This document shows, piece by piece, positions 41,730 through 52,940 of a stretch of DNA of 64,000 nt. The DNA comes from Leguminivora glycinivorella (Eukaryota; Arthropoda; Insecta; Lepidoptera; Tortricidae). Under the pieces are notes generated by a model that saw only the letters and a list, made by a program, of their open reading frames with translations, ran no database searches and was not told where the DNA came from. The DNA lies in contig NC_062995.1 in NCBI RefSeq assembly GCF_023078275.1, positions 253,001 to 317,000 on the forward strand, given 5' to 3'. The translations under genes were made by a program, and so were the position numbers. Position 1 is the stretch's first letter; every line of letters begins with the position of its first letter.

Positions 41730-41970
41730 TTTTTTTTAACATGAGAAAACAAAAAATCATTTTATGGCATAAATAAATCAAACAAATAAAAACATGATAA
41801 AACTACTTAAAACTAAATACCTAACCTACTTATAAATAAAAAAATTGACCTAAATCGCCATCAATGGGCAAGGTACCCAGAAGGCTGGCAGCATTTCCAC
41901 GCTGTATAGCGATACTTATACGTTGCGCGAAATACTGGCCAGCCCTCTGGTTGCCTGAGGTCTCTATTAG
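41730..41970 (-). mobile_element. Relic 3' end of the RLE LINE family, copy 2
   Basis: The minus strand is still open for the C-terminal peptide RAGQYFAQRISIAIQRGNAA followed by SLLGTLP, very like the end of the 951-residue ORF. Then comes a 3' UTR and a T9 run (tail) at about 41731-41740. It is a divergent relative, not the same subfamily. Confidence 0.8.
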
Positions 41971-42339
41971 GCGAGATGATAAAACTTTATAACTTTTTAA
42001 AGATTTTTAACATACTTAAAAAATATACTTCGACCTATAATGCAATGCGCACTATGCGTTAAACGCCTGTTGGCAGTTGTAATTAAAAGATTTAAAAGGC
42101 ATCGCAAACATGTTTACAAAACATTATTGCAACTGAAAAAATAGTGATCTAATTATGAGTAACTTAAAAACACCTTATAATTAATGCTATCACTAATAAA
42201 TTCTATGTATGACTTAATACATAATTATATCGACCGTATAAGGATTACATACTGTATCGGCCTGTGTCCGACATCCGATAAATATACGGGTTGTCTTAGT
42301 AGGTAATTGCAAAGTGCCTTCACTTTTCTGTCTAAACTA
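41971..42339. other. No gene seen
   Basis: AT-rich; repeat motif at 42230-42300 as noted for 41560-41700. Confidence 0.4.
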
Positions 42340-42668
42340 AATGGGCCATTTTTTTCAAAGTTGTCCACCCCACTTTTTTGTAACATGGGTATTTTTTACG
42401 AGATTCATACTCAGAATCGAGAGCTCTTTTGATCCTGATAGAAGAAAAAAAATGTCCCAAGATTTCCATACATTTTTTGAACCTTCCATTCCGTTACCGC
42501 TATACAAAATGTATGAAAAAATGGTGTCGGAATGGGAAAAAAATCTCGGGACACTTTTTTTCTCCTAAATATTAGGATTGAAAGAGCTCGCGATTCTGAT
42601 TGGAAAACACATAAAAAATTCCAAATCCAAAAAAAGTGGGGTGGACAACTTTGAAAAAAAATGGCCCA
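42340..42668. mobile_element. ~329-bp palindromic MITE, copy 1
   Basis: Inverse ends ggccattttttttcaaagttg / caactttgaaaaaaaatggcc, with near-palindromic interior (gaatcgagagctctttt.gat). A second copy is at 49066-49556. Confidence 0.7.
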
Positions 42669-42892
42669 AATAAGGCATAATAATTACACTAATCAAAAGA
42701 GTTTACACCGTAGCTTAAATTAAATAGAGACCCTCGCTCACGCTCGATCAACAATGTCCGAAACTAATGCAGACCGAAGAAGTATAGGCCTGTGTCGGAC
42801 GTCGGATAAATATACTGGTTAATTCTGAACTGCCTAGCTCGGCCGTTTGTCTTTCACTGTGAATTAAACCGCTACCAAACACATATATAAAG

Positions 42893-43045
42893 CCTGGCCA
42901 GATATATATGAGTATTGTCAAGAGGGCGCTGTTATTCTGATGTATGCAGTGACAGTTCAGTATAGTATGAAGATAATAGTTCTAATGAAATTCCGCAAGA
43001 TGGCGCGCAGTCATAATAGTCATATAATTATTTCTGGTCAGGCTA
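42893..43045. mobile_element. ~153-bp MITE, 'agcctggccagatata' ends
   Basis: Inverse ends agcctggccaga / tctggtcaggct around gtcaagagggcgctgtta and gacagttcagtatagtatga. A copy lies at 59038-59186. Confidence 0.6.
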
Positions 43046-43052
43046 ACTATAA

Positions 43053-43202
43053 TACGTAGCCGAATGGCACAAACGCTCACGAAACAAAACGCTCATAGAT
43101 ATCTATCCCTATCGCTCTTGCGTATTGGCGTGACAGAGCTAGACTACCTTTCGCGGCGTTTCGTTTTCGTTTCGCGTCGCAGAAATGCCATTCGGCTACG
43201 GC
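43053..43202. mobile_element. ~150-bp MITE, CGTAGCCGAATGGCA ends
   Basis: Perfect 15-bp inverse ends CGTAGCCGAATGGCA / TGCCATTCGGCTACG. A degraded relative is at 26130-26290. Confidence 0.65.
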
Positions 43203-43564
43203 ACCTGGCTTTAACTCCATGTAGAAAGATAGTCTATGAAAAATACGTACCTACATCAGAACCATTGAGAAAAATGTATGTATGGTCACCTAGATGGTGC
43301 TATACCTTTGGTGATTCTCAGCTAGATGGCGCTAATATTCATATTTGACAATTTTAACTCATCAAGTTAAGAATATGGGCCAAATTGTCAAAACTGAGGT
43401 TCAAAAGTTTTTATCCTGTGTCGAGAGATAGCAGTCTTTGCACTGTACCTACACATTTTAATTTGACAGTAATTCTCTATAAATACTTGATCCTATTTGC
43501 ATTACCAAAGTTTATAGGACCACAGTATACACACAGTATATACAGCATTATAAAAACACTAACT
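43203..43564. repeat. Dispersed repeat related to 59640-59900
   Basis: Shares, inverted, aagaatatgggccaaatt, aaaactgaggttc and cgccatct blocks. No gene. Confidence 0.45.
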
Positions 43565-43690
43565 AACTATTTTGGGTCAGTGATCCAAAGTGAATGTTGG
43601 CCTCCGAAACGAGAGATCGCCACCTGTCCCGATCCTGCGCAGCCTCTAGCCAGTCACTGACTTGAAGCCGACGCAGATCCACTATCATAA
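43565..43690 (-). pseudogene. RTE LINE ORF C-terminal scrap
   Basis: The minus strand encodes VSDWLEAAQDRDRWRSLVSE, the highly conserved end of RTE-clade ORFs. It abuts the fold-back element's end at about 43697. No other RTE coding is attached. Confidence 0.7.
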
Positions 43691-43696
43691 AAACAC

Positions 43697-46600
43697 GGTG
43701 AAATAAAAAGGAACGTTCAAACTTTGCATAGCGAATTGATGAGACTAACGCTGAAATCGCAAAAAAAAATCTGGCCATTTCATACATTTTGACTGTCATG
43801 ATGCCGCTCATTTCTATAGAACAGCTAAGACATCATTCTTCTTTTTCACGATTTCAGCATTAGTCCTGTAATAAAAGTTGTTCACATGGTATTTTATTGA
43901 AAGCTCTCATAAACAACTACGAAAGGTCCTGACAATGGTTCTGGTATGATACGCCCACGATCCGACATAATACATATATGACTGTATGTGTGAATTTCAT
44001 AATTTTCATATTCCTTTTGTGTTTTAAATACGCGATGTAGATCTATGTGTATGCAAATTAAGTAAAATTGAATTTTAATCCAATATCAGTAAGAGCGTGC
44101 TAGTCATAGGGCTTACGGAAAAAAACTGCATTTTATGCAGAAAGCAAGCCACTTTGCACAGTGATACTAGGGACCAATATAAATGATTTCATCCGAGGAA
44201 ACATGATTTTCATCCACTAGAATTCAAAATGGCGGACATTTTCCAAAATGGCGGCCGCATATTTTTAAAAATTTATAGAATCGTAACGGCTGCACTGATT
44301 TTGATGGTTGAGGTGTCTATCGCATCGTATTGAAGCGTTAATTAATATAAAAAATTAAAGTCATAAAAAATTAAGATGGCGGCCGAATAATAAGAAAAAT
44401 ATGAAAATTTCAAACTATTTTTTTTCATTCTCGTGCAATTTACCAATAAATTTTCTATGATATGGTCACATTTTTATGTATTTAAATTAAACCTGATAAT
44501 ATTATCTACATAATAAAATAAAAATCATGAAAATTCGTTGAGTAGTTTTTGAACTATACTCATTTGAAATGGAGCGCGCGGATTTGAAAGAAGTTTTCGC
44601 ACGTGATGTAAACAATTTTGGAATCATAACGGCTGCACCGATTTTAATGGTTGGGGTAGCTATCAGTTTGTATTAAAACATTTATTTATATAAAAATTAA
44701 AATCATTTAAAAAATAAAGATGAAGAAATTTACAAACAGTTTTTCTACCATATATGGTAACATTTTTATTTTTTTAAATAAAATCTAATATTAACATCTG
44801 CAAAATAAAACAAAAAACATTAAAGTCCGTTCAGTAGTTTTTGAACTATACGCATTGAAAATGAAGCGCGCGGGTTTGAAAGACGTCTTTGCACTTGATA
44901 TGTGATGCATCGTATCGTTTGGTACCGCTACACACGCAAGACTGATTATTTATTTTGGTCACAACTTACTATATTACTATTCAGAATCAATGTTTTTAGT
45001 ATTTATATACATTATTAGTTTTTTATTCCGAGTTTAGGTATATTTAGATAACCCCCGTAAACTTGACCATCACATAATTTGTATTTTAATACATAAAAGA
45101 ACTTAAATGCACATAACATAACATTTGTATTAATAGCAATTGTCCTTTCCGAGGACTCCAGAGATAATTTTCGACAACTTAGGGGGCTTCAGAAATATCT
45201 ATGTATAAAATAACTTGTTTTCTGCGACAAGGAGCGTATGTTTTTGTAGTGCTGGCGATGTTGGTGGGATGCTGGTTATTAATTTTGGTTGGAAACAGTT
45301 CCAAACACACCAAGTTAACCGATAAATGTTGAGTCTGCGGATCAAGTTTTCAAGCATGGCCATTATTCCTCCAGGAATACACTGTTCAGCATGACAACCA
45401 ACAATACTTTTTCCAGAAACTATAGCCTGTTGATGTTATAAGTGTGGTGATTTTTTTTTCTAAACAATTTACTTCCTCAGAGAACATTTGCTCTGCTATT
45501 TCAGGGTAAACCATAGGAACGTAACCGGAAGAAGCTGATAGCCTCATTGTACCTCGCCCAAAAGATATGGCGGAACAGGGACTCACGCGTATCATCACAT
45601 CTTCCGATACAGATGTCTTGGTATTTAAATAAAAACCACTGGAGTCTTCGGGTGAAGGATAGACGTAAAGTCAGTGGCCAGATTCGGGTTTGGACCTAGC
45701 TTAGAGCCTCGCAAGGCCTCATGTGAGACCTCGAGTGAGTTCAGGGTGGTAACGGATGCTAGAGTGTCCCATGCCCTTCGTTGAGTTTATCTCGCAGTTT
45801 GTAGCCGTGGAGGCTTTCAAGGCGTTACGTGCGAGATCGGACGTGATGTAAATGGAGGCAGGAATGACGGCAAAACGACACTTTACGAGTGCCTCAGCCG
45901 CCAAACCATACCGGTAAACAGGCCTGAGTCCATGCTTGCTCACTAAAATATGTGTAAAGAACGGTCCCAATTTGGCATTTAAGCATGTGATCTAATATGG
46001 AGCTAATTATATTGGGAAATTTCCAATTCTTATCTAGTATAATTTCTTAAGACTTCAAATGAGAATAACCTACCGGAGTATAAGGTACTACTGCTATTCG
46101 TGGTTTTTACGCTTTTACGTCTGATACGTTAAGTTAAGTTATACCAGCTTTGATAGAAACATCGCAGTAACTACAAAGTCTTCCTGGAGGAATAATCGCT
46201 ATGCTTGAAAAGTTCACTCCAGTTCAACTTGGTGAGCAAGAAACTGTTTACTACCGAAAATAAATTAGTACCTAACCAACATCGGCAGCACTCCGTGTCG
46301 TATAACAACGCCCCATATTCTGGATATTACTTCTGTGCCTATGCCATCATCCTGGGGTTGGAAGACGTACAATGATAGTTGGGTACTGCAGTGGTCTGAA
46401 AACAGGGAGATATGGTATGAATATGTATACTTGGACAATTGCGGTTCACAACCGCAATTGTCCAAGTATACATATTCATACCATATCTCCCACAAAAAGG
46501 CTGCGAAACAATACGCTGTACGTGTTGTGGGTCTACCCTGCGCGGCGCAATGCAAATAATGCAATGTATTAATAATGTTATCATTATTTCCTTGTTTGAT

Positions 46601-47925
46601 ATTATTTTGTATCTCTTTTATCTTTCAGTATAACCTAGACGAGAAGCAAAAAATATGTTTTGTATTAATATATGTTTCCGTAGCCCCTACAGGAGTTGTC
46701 GAAAATTATCTCTGGAGTCCTCGGAAAGGACAATTGCTATTAATACAAATGTTATGTTATGTGCATTTAAGTTCTTTTACGTATTAAAATAAAAATTATG
46801 TGATGGTCAAGTTTACGGGGGTTGTCTAAATATACCTAAACTCGGAATAAAAAACTAATAATGTATATAAATACTAAAAACATTGATTCTGAATAGTAAT
46901 ATAGTAAGTTGTGACCAAAATAAATAATCAGTCTTGCGTGTGTAGCGGTACCAAACGATACGATGCATCACATATCAAGTGCAAAGACGTCTTTCAAACC
47001 CGCGCGCTTCATTTTCAATGCGTATAGTTCAAAAACTACTGAACGGATTTTAATGTTTTTTTGTTTTATTTTGTAGACGTTAATATCAGATTTTATTTAA
47101 ATAAATAAAAATGTGACCATATGGTAGAAAAACTATTTGTAAATTTCGTGAGAAAAAATTGAAAATTTCATATTTTTTTTATTATTCGGCCGCCATCTTT
47201 ATTTTTTAAATGATTTTAATTTTTATATAAAAAAATGTTTTAATACAAACTGATAGCTACCCCAACCATTAAAATCGGTGCAGCCGTTATGATTCCAAAA
47301 TTGTTTACATCACGTGCGAAAACGTCTTTCAAATCCGCGCGCTCCATTTCAAATGAGTATAGTTCAAAAACTACTCAACGAATTTTCATGATTTTTATTT
47401 TATTATGTAGATAATATTATCAGGTTCAATTTAAATACATAAAAAATGTGACCATATCATAGAAAATTTATTGGTAAATTGCACGAGAATGAAAAAAAAT
47501 AGTTTGAAATTTTCATATTTTTCTTATTATTCGGCCGCCATCTTAATTTTTTTATAACTTTATTTTTTTATATTAATGAACATTTCAATACAATGCGATA
47601 GACACCCCAACCATCAAAATCGGTGCAGCCGTTACGATTCTATAAATTTTTAAAAATATGCGGCCGCCATTTTGGAAAATGTCCGCCATCTTGAATTCTA
47701 GTGGATGAAAATCGTGTTTCCTCGGATGAAAACGTTTATATTGGTCCCTAGTATCACTGTGCAAAGTGGCTTGCTTTCTGCATAAAGTGCAGCTTTTGAC
47801 CAGAATTTCGCCGTAAGCCCTATGACTATGCTGCGTCTATCTGAAATTCCTTATAGTGCAGCCTTCGAGCCCCAAAAGTCACTATTTATGCAAAATTTGA
47901 ACGGTCCTTTTTATTTCACCCCATA
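43697..47925. mobile_element. 4.2-kb fold-back element with >1-kb inverted arms
   Basis: Outer ends ggtgaaataaaaagga / tcctttttatttcacc are inverse. Main arms (about 44098-45240 and 46630-47830) match in inverse order over agtcatagggcttacgg, gtggatgaaaatc, aacggctgca and tccgaggactccagagataa blocks with moderate divergence and length changes. Each arm contains an imperfect duplication of about 345 bp. The left outer arm has extra sequence (43735-44097), also seen at 560-718. The centre (45240-46600) has short unrecognised frames and a second inverse pair encoding a shared PGGI(M/I)AMLE peptide. Superfamily unknown. Confidence 0.75.
46405..46491. repeat. Perfect 42-bp-arm hairpin inside the fold-back
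   Basis: Arms 46405-46446 and 46450-46491 are exact reverse complements around a 3-bp loop (cac), from gggagatatggtatgaatat to acaattgcggtt. Both strands read the same, so frames on both strands are mirror images, not genes. Confidence 0.9.
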
Positions 47926-47935
47926 TATTTGCTAT

Positions 47936-48381
47936 TCTTAAAGGATAAATAAAATGTTAATTATTCCCCATCATAGCATACAACCAAGGATGATCTAATA
48001 TAGCAGAGTTATATTCGTCTTTGATGCAACTAAAGTGGCTGAATACATGCCGCCATCTCTTAGAACACGAGTGAAACTTGAATACTTACAGCAACATCCA
48101 CCGCCACCTAGTGTTGAAATTCTGAACTTCAATGTAAGCTGAAAACGTAGCTTATTCAGTGGCTGTAATTGAAGGGGTACTAAGATAGGCAACTCACGTC
48201 ATAGTTCTGAATTCTACGCATAGATGGCAGTGGCTACAAAACGTCTGATGCTGAAAATTTTCTACTGAAACAGTAGATTACAGCGGCCTAAATGACGCTT
48301 TCCGATCGCAGGATGATCGCTGAATGAGTTTTTTAGTCTATAACTCAATTAACCTGGATTCTGTTATCAACTCCTGTTTAT
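47936..48381. other. No gene; unclassified repeat-like DNA
   Basis: Contains ccgccatctctt and agatggcagtgg motifs typical of MITEs, but ends cannot be defined. Confidence 0.35.
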
Positions 48382-48545
48382 TAACCCCCGACACGAAAAC
48401 TACAGGGTGCTATACGTTTGACGTGTCTGTCTGTCTGTCTGTGTATGTGCCTGTCTGTAGAATCGTAGCTTTCGAACGGATTAAAATAAACCGATTTAGA
48501 TTCGGGAGTGATCTTAGCCGTTTTTGATATGTCGGAGTTTTTTCA
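48382..48545 (+). repeat. Dispersed 'aacccccgacacgaaaa' repeat
   Basis: Divergent member of the 17765-17905 family. Confidence 0.6.
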
Positions 48546-48618
48546 AAACTTTAATAGTATTAAAATTTGCGCAACATAATAGTGATGATGATGATGATGA
48601 CGATGAAGTGTAACTTAC

Positions 48619-48706
48619 CTACAGGCGGGTTGAGTTGTCTCCTCACGTAGGCGACAAGTCTCTCTCGAATGGTCAGCTTTTTTGCCTCCGCTTTTTCTTC
48701 GGCGGT
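48619..48706 (-). CDS. Candidate internal exon of an unidentified host gene
   Basis: 88-bp exon with good splice signals: acceptor tttatcgtttcag just upstream (48707-48708 is AG) and donor G|GTAAGT at 48618. The frame encodes 29 residues beginning TAEEKAEAKKLTIRERL and ending RQLNPPV, charged and helical in look. It is unique sequence between repeats. It ends with a one-base overhang, compatible with the acceptor phase of 8419-8582. The plus strand is also open but lacks splice sites. I do not recognise the protein, and the rest of the gene would lie upstream beyond 48.7 kb on the minus strand. Confidence 0.45.
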
Positions 48707-48741
48707 CTGAAACGATAAAATAGTGCATTATGATACTAATT

Positions 48742-48982
48742 AGCGTCTGCCCGTGGCTTCGCTCGCGTCAAATCGAAACTTGCGGAATGCTACATACAAA
48801 ATTCCACCCCCCATTTTAGGGAAGTGGGAGATTAGAAAGCGACAAAAATTTGCCTATGTCACAAACAATCTCTTCAACTATCTCCACTTAAAAAATCACG
48901 CCAATTCGTCATTCCGTTTTGCAATGAAAGACGGACAAGCAAACAGACACACACTTTCCCGTTTATAATATTAGTATGGATT
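48742..48982 (-). repeat. RTE-type LINE 3' tail
   Basis: Module runs from ctgcccgtggcttcgctcgc to cgtttataatattagtatgg. The overlapping short frame is repeat-derived. Confidence 0.6.
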
Positions 48983-49065
48983 AGTTTGGAAAATGGAATA
49001 CTACTTATAACAGCTTAACAAAGTCGGTGCGCTAATTCGCCACAGTGACATGGACACTTAACATT

Positions 49066-49556
49066 AAGAAAGTTGTCCACCCCACTTTTTTTTGTAACAT
49101 GGGTATTTTTTACGCGATTAATACTCAGAATCGAGAGCTCTTTCGATCCTGATAGGAGAAAAAAAATGTCCCAAGATTTCCATACATTTTTTCGAACCTT
49201 CCATTCCGTTACCGCCATACAAAATGTCGCCTAACACCTGACGCAATTGCGTGGCTATAAGCGCACTGAATATTAACATTTAGTTTAAATTGTAATTGTA
49301 TTTTAATGTGTATTCTCTGACATTCATATTTTAACTGCCTGTTTTTTTGTGTATGCCATACGATTAAATAAATACAAAATGTATGAAAAAGTGGTAACGG
49401 AATGGGGAAAAAACCTTGGGACACTTTTTTTCTCCTATTAGGATTAAAAGAGCTCGCGATTCTGGGTTATGAATCGCGTAAAAAATACCCATATTACAAA
49501 AAAAATTCTAAATTAAAAAAAAGTGGGGTGTACAACTTTGAAAAAAATGGCCCAAA
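49066..49556. mobile_element. ~329-bp-family palindromic MITE, copy 2, interrupted
   Basis: Same ends and core as 42340-42668. Its middle is split by a 144-bp retroposed insertion at 49228-49371. Confidence 0.7.
49228..49371 (+). mobile_element. 144-bp retroposed insertion with 11-bp TSD
   Basis: ATACAAAATGT occurs at 49217-49227 and 49372-49382, duplicating MITE sequence present once in the other copy. The insert ends cgattaaataa, a LINE/SINE-like tail. Confidence 0.75.
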
Positions 49557-49611
49557 TATCTTAGATCTATAGGATATTTTACTGAAAAAATTATTTCTTT
49601 TTTTAACTTAG

Positions 49612-50128
49612 TAAAACGGCATGCGAAAGACCAGCGAGTCGTGACGCATACAACGACAACTTTATGTTCAATGAGCTAATAACTGCGCCTGTTCTATTAC
49701 ATCATAAATTAAATATAACAAGATCATACCATCCCATACATTAAAATGCGACCGCCTACGAACGCGCTTACACTCCACCACACATAGATGGCGCCACAAA
49801 AAATGCCGATGTGTAGATTGGCATTAAGTGTCAATTCCGAGCCGTAAATCTATGACAAAAGTGACACTTAACGCCATCTACAAGTATAATCGAAAGCTAC
49901 AAGACATTTTTTTTGTGGCGCTATCTATGTGTGGTGGAGTGTAAGCGCGGTCTTAGGCGGTCGCATTTTAATGTATGGGATGGTATGATCTTGTTATATT
50001 TAATCTATGATTACATGCTTTGACAGAAACACAACCCACTACAGTGAGAACAAAAGTGCAAGCTTTCGAAAATCAGAGGCGAGTGGAACTTGACGCCAAG
50101 CGCGACGAGAGGCCCGGTCACCTGCGGT
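49612..50128 (+). pseudogene. Coding exon interrupted by a MITE
   Basis: 49612-49702 follows a strong acceptor (ttatttctttttttaacttag) and is open, encoding CERPASRDAYNDNFMFNE and ITAPVLLH. 50017 to about 50128 is open in the frame TETQPTTVRTKVQAFE, then RRVELDAKRDERPG. The two pieces are separated only by the MITE at 49703-50009 and the second copy of its TSD (ATTACAT); ignoring those, the frame is continuous. The 3' limit is unclear because an RTE tail starts at about 50130. The protein is not recognised. The insertion must disrupt normal translation unless spliced out. Confidence 0.5.
49703..50009 (+). mobile_element. ~307-bp palindromic MITE, copy 2, in a coding exon
   Basis: Same family as 31748-32073. 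TSD ATTACAT at 49696-49702 and 50010-50016. Long inverse arms are intact. Confidence 0.85.
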
Positions 50129-50129
50129 C

Positions 50130-50312
50130 ATCCATAATAATATTATAAATGGGAAAGTGTGTGTGTCTGTTTGTTTGTCCGTCTTTCACGGCAAAACGGA
50201 GCGACGAATTGACGTGATTTTTTAAATGGAGATCGTTGAAGGTATGGAGAGTGACATAGGCTACTTTTTGTCTCTTTCTAACGCGAGCGAAGCCGCCGGC
50301 AAAAGCTAGTAA
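50130..50312 (+). repeat. RTE-type LINE 3' tail
   Basis: ataataatattataaatggg through gcgagcgaagccgccggcaa. Ends ctagt. Confidence 0.6.
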
Positions 50313-50389
50313 ACTCTATAATTACATCGCAGGGGTGTTGACATGCAGTGAGGGTGGTCGTATATTCTCTGCGACTAACCTAACCACAA

Positions 50390-50628
50390 AATTAAAATTT
50401 TGAAAATACCCCCGACCGCGACATAGTGGACCGATTTTCATGAAACATGGCTAAGAACACTCCCGACTACCTCAGCTTTCAGACAAAAAAAACTAAATCT
50501 AAATCGGTTCCTCCGTTCGGGAGCTACGATGCCACAGACAGACACACACACAGACAGACAGACGGACAGACAGACAGACAGACACGTCAAACTTATAACA
50601 CCCGTTCGTTTTTGCGTCGGGGGTTAAA
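50390..50628 (-). repeat. Dispersed 'aacccccgacgcaaaaa' repeat, inverse
   Basis: ccatgtttcatgaaaatc complement, cggttcctccgttcgggagc, (CAGA)n, ttttgcgtcgggggtta. Confidence 0.65.
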
Positions 50629-51259
50629 AATAGGCTACGTCAGCCACCTGAGAGCTCACGACCCTCGCTCTCAATAGCCATACCAAACCCAGTCGCTGAG
50701 GCCGAAACCGGCCGGGACAGGATGATGAAAAAAAAAATGAAAATTAAAATGAAAATCGTTTACTCGTATTGTGGCAAAAGCATTACAACAAGGGTTAAGA
50801 CAATGGTTCCTAAACTAGAACTGTAGAACTATGACTATTATGATGATGATGACATGCTTTGAGGTATAAATATACGGACATTGCTCGATTTAGCCTCAAA
50901 TCTCAGAAGAGTGATAAAACGCGTTTATTATTCACGAGCAATCTCTTCCATCTAACGAGTTGAGGAACAGTACTTCACGTACGTTGAATATTTGATATAT
51001 TAACTCAAGTAAGGAAAATGCTGAAAAATGTAGAATGAAATGGAACACAGTTTTTGGAATCCTTTTAAAATATGAGAAAATTTACATATTATTAAAACTT
51101 AGCATCTAACTTAACCCTTTCGCTGACCCGTCGATGTACTGTCACTGAAATAAATAAATATTAAAGGACTTCTTACACAGATTGACTAAGTCCCACGGTA
51201 TGCTGAAGAAGGCTTGTGTTGTGGGTACTCAGACAAATGTATACAAATACGTAAATAAT
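50629..51259. other. No gene seen
   Basis: Contains a LINE-like scrap at 50690-50725 and AT-rich DNA. Confidence 0.4.
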
Positions 51260-51690
51260 AGTGAAAACATCCATGACTCAGGAACAAAATATCTGTGCTC
51301 ATCACACAAATAAATGCCCTTACCGGGATTCAAACCCAGAAGAAGAAGAAGCGCTGGTAGCCTTGCGGTAAGTGCGTGCGACTTTCGTTCCGGAGGTCGC
51401 GGGTTCGAACCCCGGCTCGCACCAATGAGTTTTTCGGAACTTATGTGCGAAATGTCATTTGATATTTGCCAGTCGCTTTTCGGTGAAGGAAAACATCGTG
51501 AGGAAACCGGACTAATTAATTCCAATAAGGTCTAGTTACCCTTCGGGTTGGAAGGTCAGATGGCAGTAACGTCGCTTTCGTAAAACTAGTGCCTACGCCA
51601 AATTTTGGGATTAGTTGTCAAAGCGGACCCCAGGCTCCCATGAGCCGTGGAAAATACCGGGATAACGCAAGGAGGAGGATGATGACCGGG
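51260..51690 (+). mobile_element. Type-1 SINE, full length, after a tail repeat
   Basis: 51260-51345 repeats the 4310-4430 module. 51348-51690 is a complete SINE: tRNA head (GCTGGTAGCCTTGCGGTAAG, B-box GCGGGTTCGAACCCCGG), body ggtgaaggaaaacatcgtga, 3' part to aggaggaggatgatg. Confidence 0.75.
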
Positions 51691-52745
51691 ATTCGAACCC
51701 AGGGCCGTGGCTGACCGGTCGTCAAAATTGTAATGTATTTTATATTCTTTTTTTAAAGACACATACGAGCTCTGCATTGCGGAAGCAAGTTTTATTCGAA
51801 ACTTTCTGGTTTTAGCGCTCATGTTAACTAGGGCTGGGGTAGTGGGACGGGAATTCCCGAGTATCCAGGACGTTTACCGGAAAATGAAAGAGGTACCTTA
51901 ATAAATATTTAAGGAACGATCTTGCACTTACTATCCGAGTTTAATAGTAAGCGCTGTGGGTATACAGATACACAACTGAAAATAAATTGAAATTGAAAAT
52001 ATTTTCGTTATTTTCATTAAGCTACATCTTTCTGAGATATCGGTTAGTCTGTTCTAGCGCGTTTTCAAATTATCCGATCCGATATCGGATGCCGGACTGA
52101 TATCCCATATATTTACGCCGCCATTTTTATTTTTTCCTTTGAAATCCTTCCTACTTCCGATATCCACTAGATTTAAAATTACTAGCCGTATTTTTTCAAA
52201 AATAGCTTCACGTCGTTTTCCACCGACATTCGAACGGCGAATTCGTGCATTCGAAATTCAAAAATTGGTCCCCGCTCCCCCTGCATTCAAATATAACTTT
52301 CCTTAATAATGGTAAAATTCCCGTAACTAAAAACCGGGAATTCAGGAGTTCAACCGTCAAGCACTACGTTGGAGAATTTAAGCTTCTACATGCTAGGAGC
52401 AAATTTAATTGTGGGAGAGAATTTTTAAAAGTTTATTTTGAACAACCATAAGAATTGTATGCTTCTGAGTTTCTCTGTTTCTATTTTGTGTTAAAAATTC
52501 TCCAAAAACTCATGATAAGGTGGATGTACCACTGCTCGACAGGTTAAGGGAAAATATTTATGTGTTTCGTGATATTACGATAATTTACCCATCTATACAA
52601 AACATATCCATCTTTTTTGGGAGATGTGACCTTTAACTTTGTTAAATGCAATTAGTTTCATACAGTGATAATATAAAAAAATCTCAAAATTAAATAAAAC
52701 GTAAGTCAATACGCTTGTCCGAATAACTGACAGGTGCTTTTGCTG
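51691..52745. other. No supported gene
   Basis: Includes a repeat at 52050-52115 (aaattatccgatccgatatc) related to about 25115-25150. The frame 52245-52451 shows no known domain. Confidence 0.4.
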
Positions 52746-52940
52746 GCAGTCCTAATAGATGACATCTAAGTATGATTCAGGAAAAACAGTAAAAAACAAG
52801 TGTTTTGGGTTAAAATTTACTACAAAATTAAATAATTTAATAAAAAAAAAAACCTATTCTGTTGATAACATTCACTTTTTACGTGTTACATTTATGTAAT
52901 AAAATAGAATAAGTCGGCTCCGCATTTTGAGCAAAATAAA

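Noticed and set aside
45386..45970. Transposase fragment in the centre of the fold-back
   Set aside because: Short frames without any motif I recognise; only the PGGI(M/I)AMLE similarity between both sides is noted.
46265..46584. Four similar frames on both strands near 46.4 kb
   Set aside because: They mirror each other because of the perfect hairpin at 46405-46491.
51229..51535. Frames over the SINE at 51.3-51.6 kb, likewise 3776-4207, 11604-11864 and 11692-11985
   Set aside because: Open by chance across tRNA-derived SINEs; the same peptide (SFSE.MCEMSFD) recurs in every copy.
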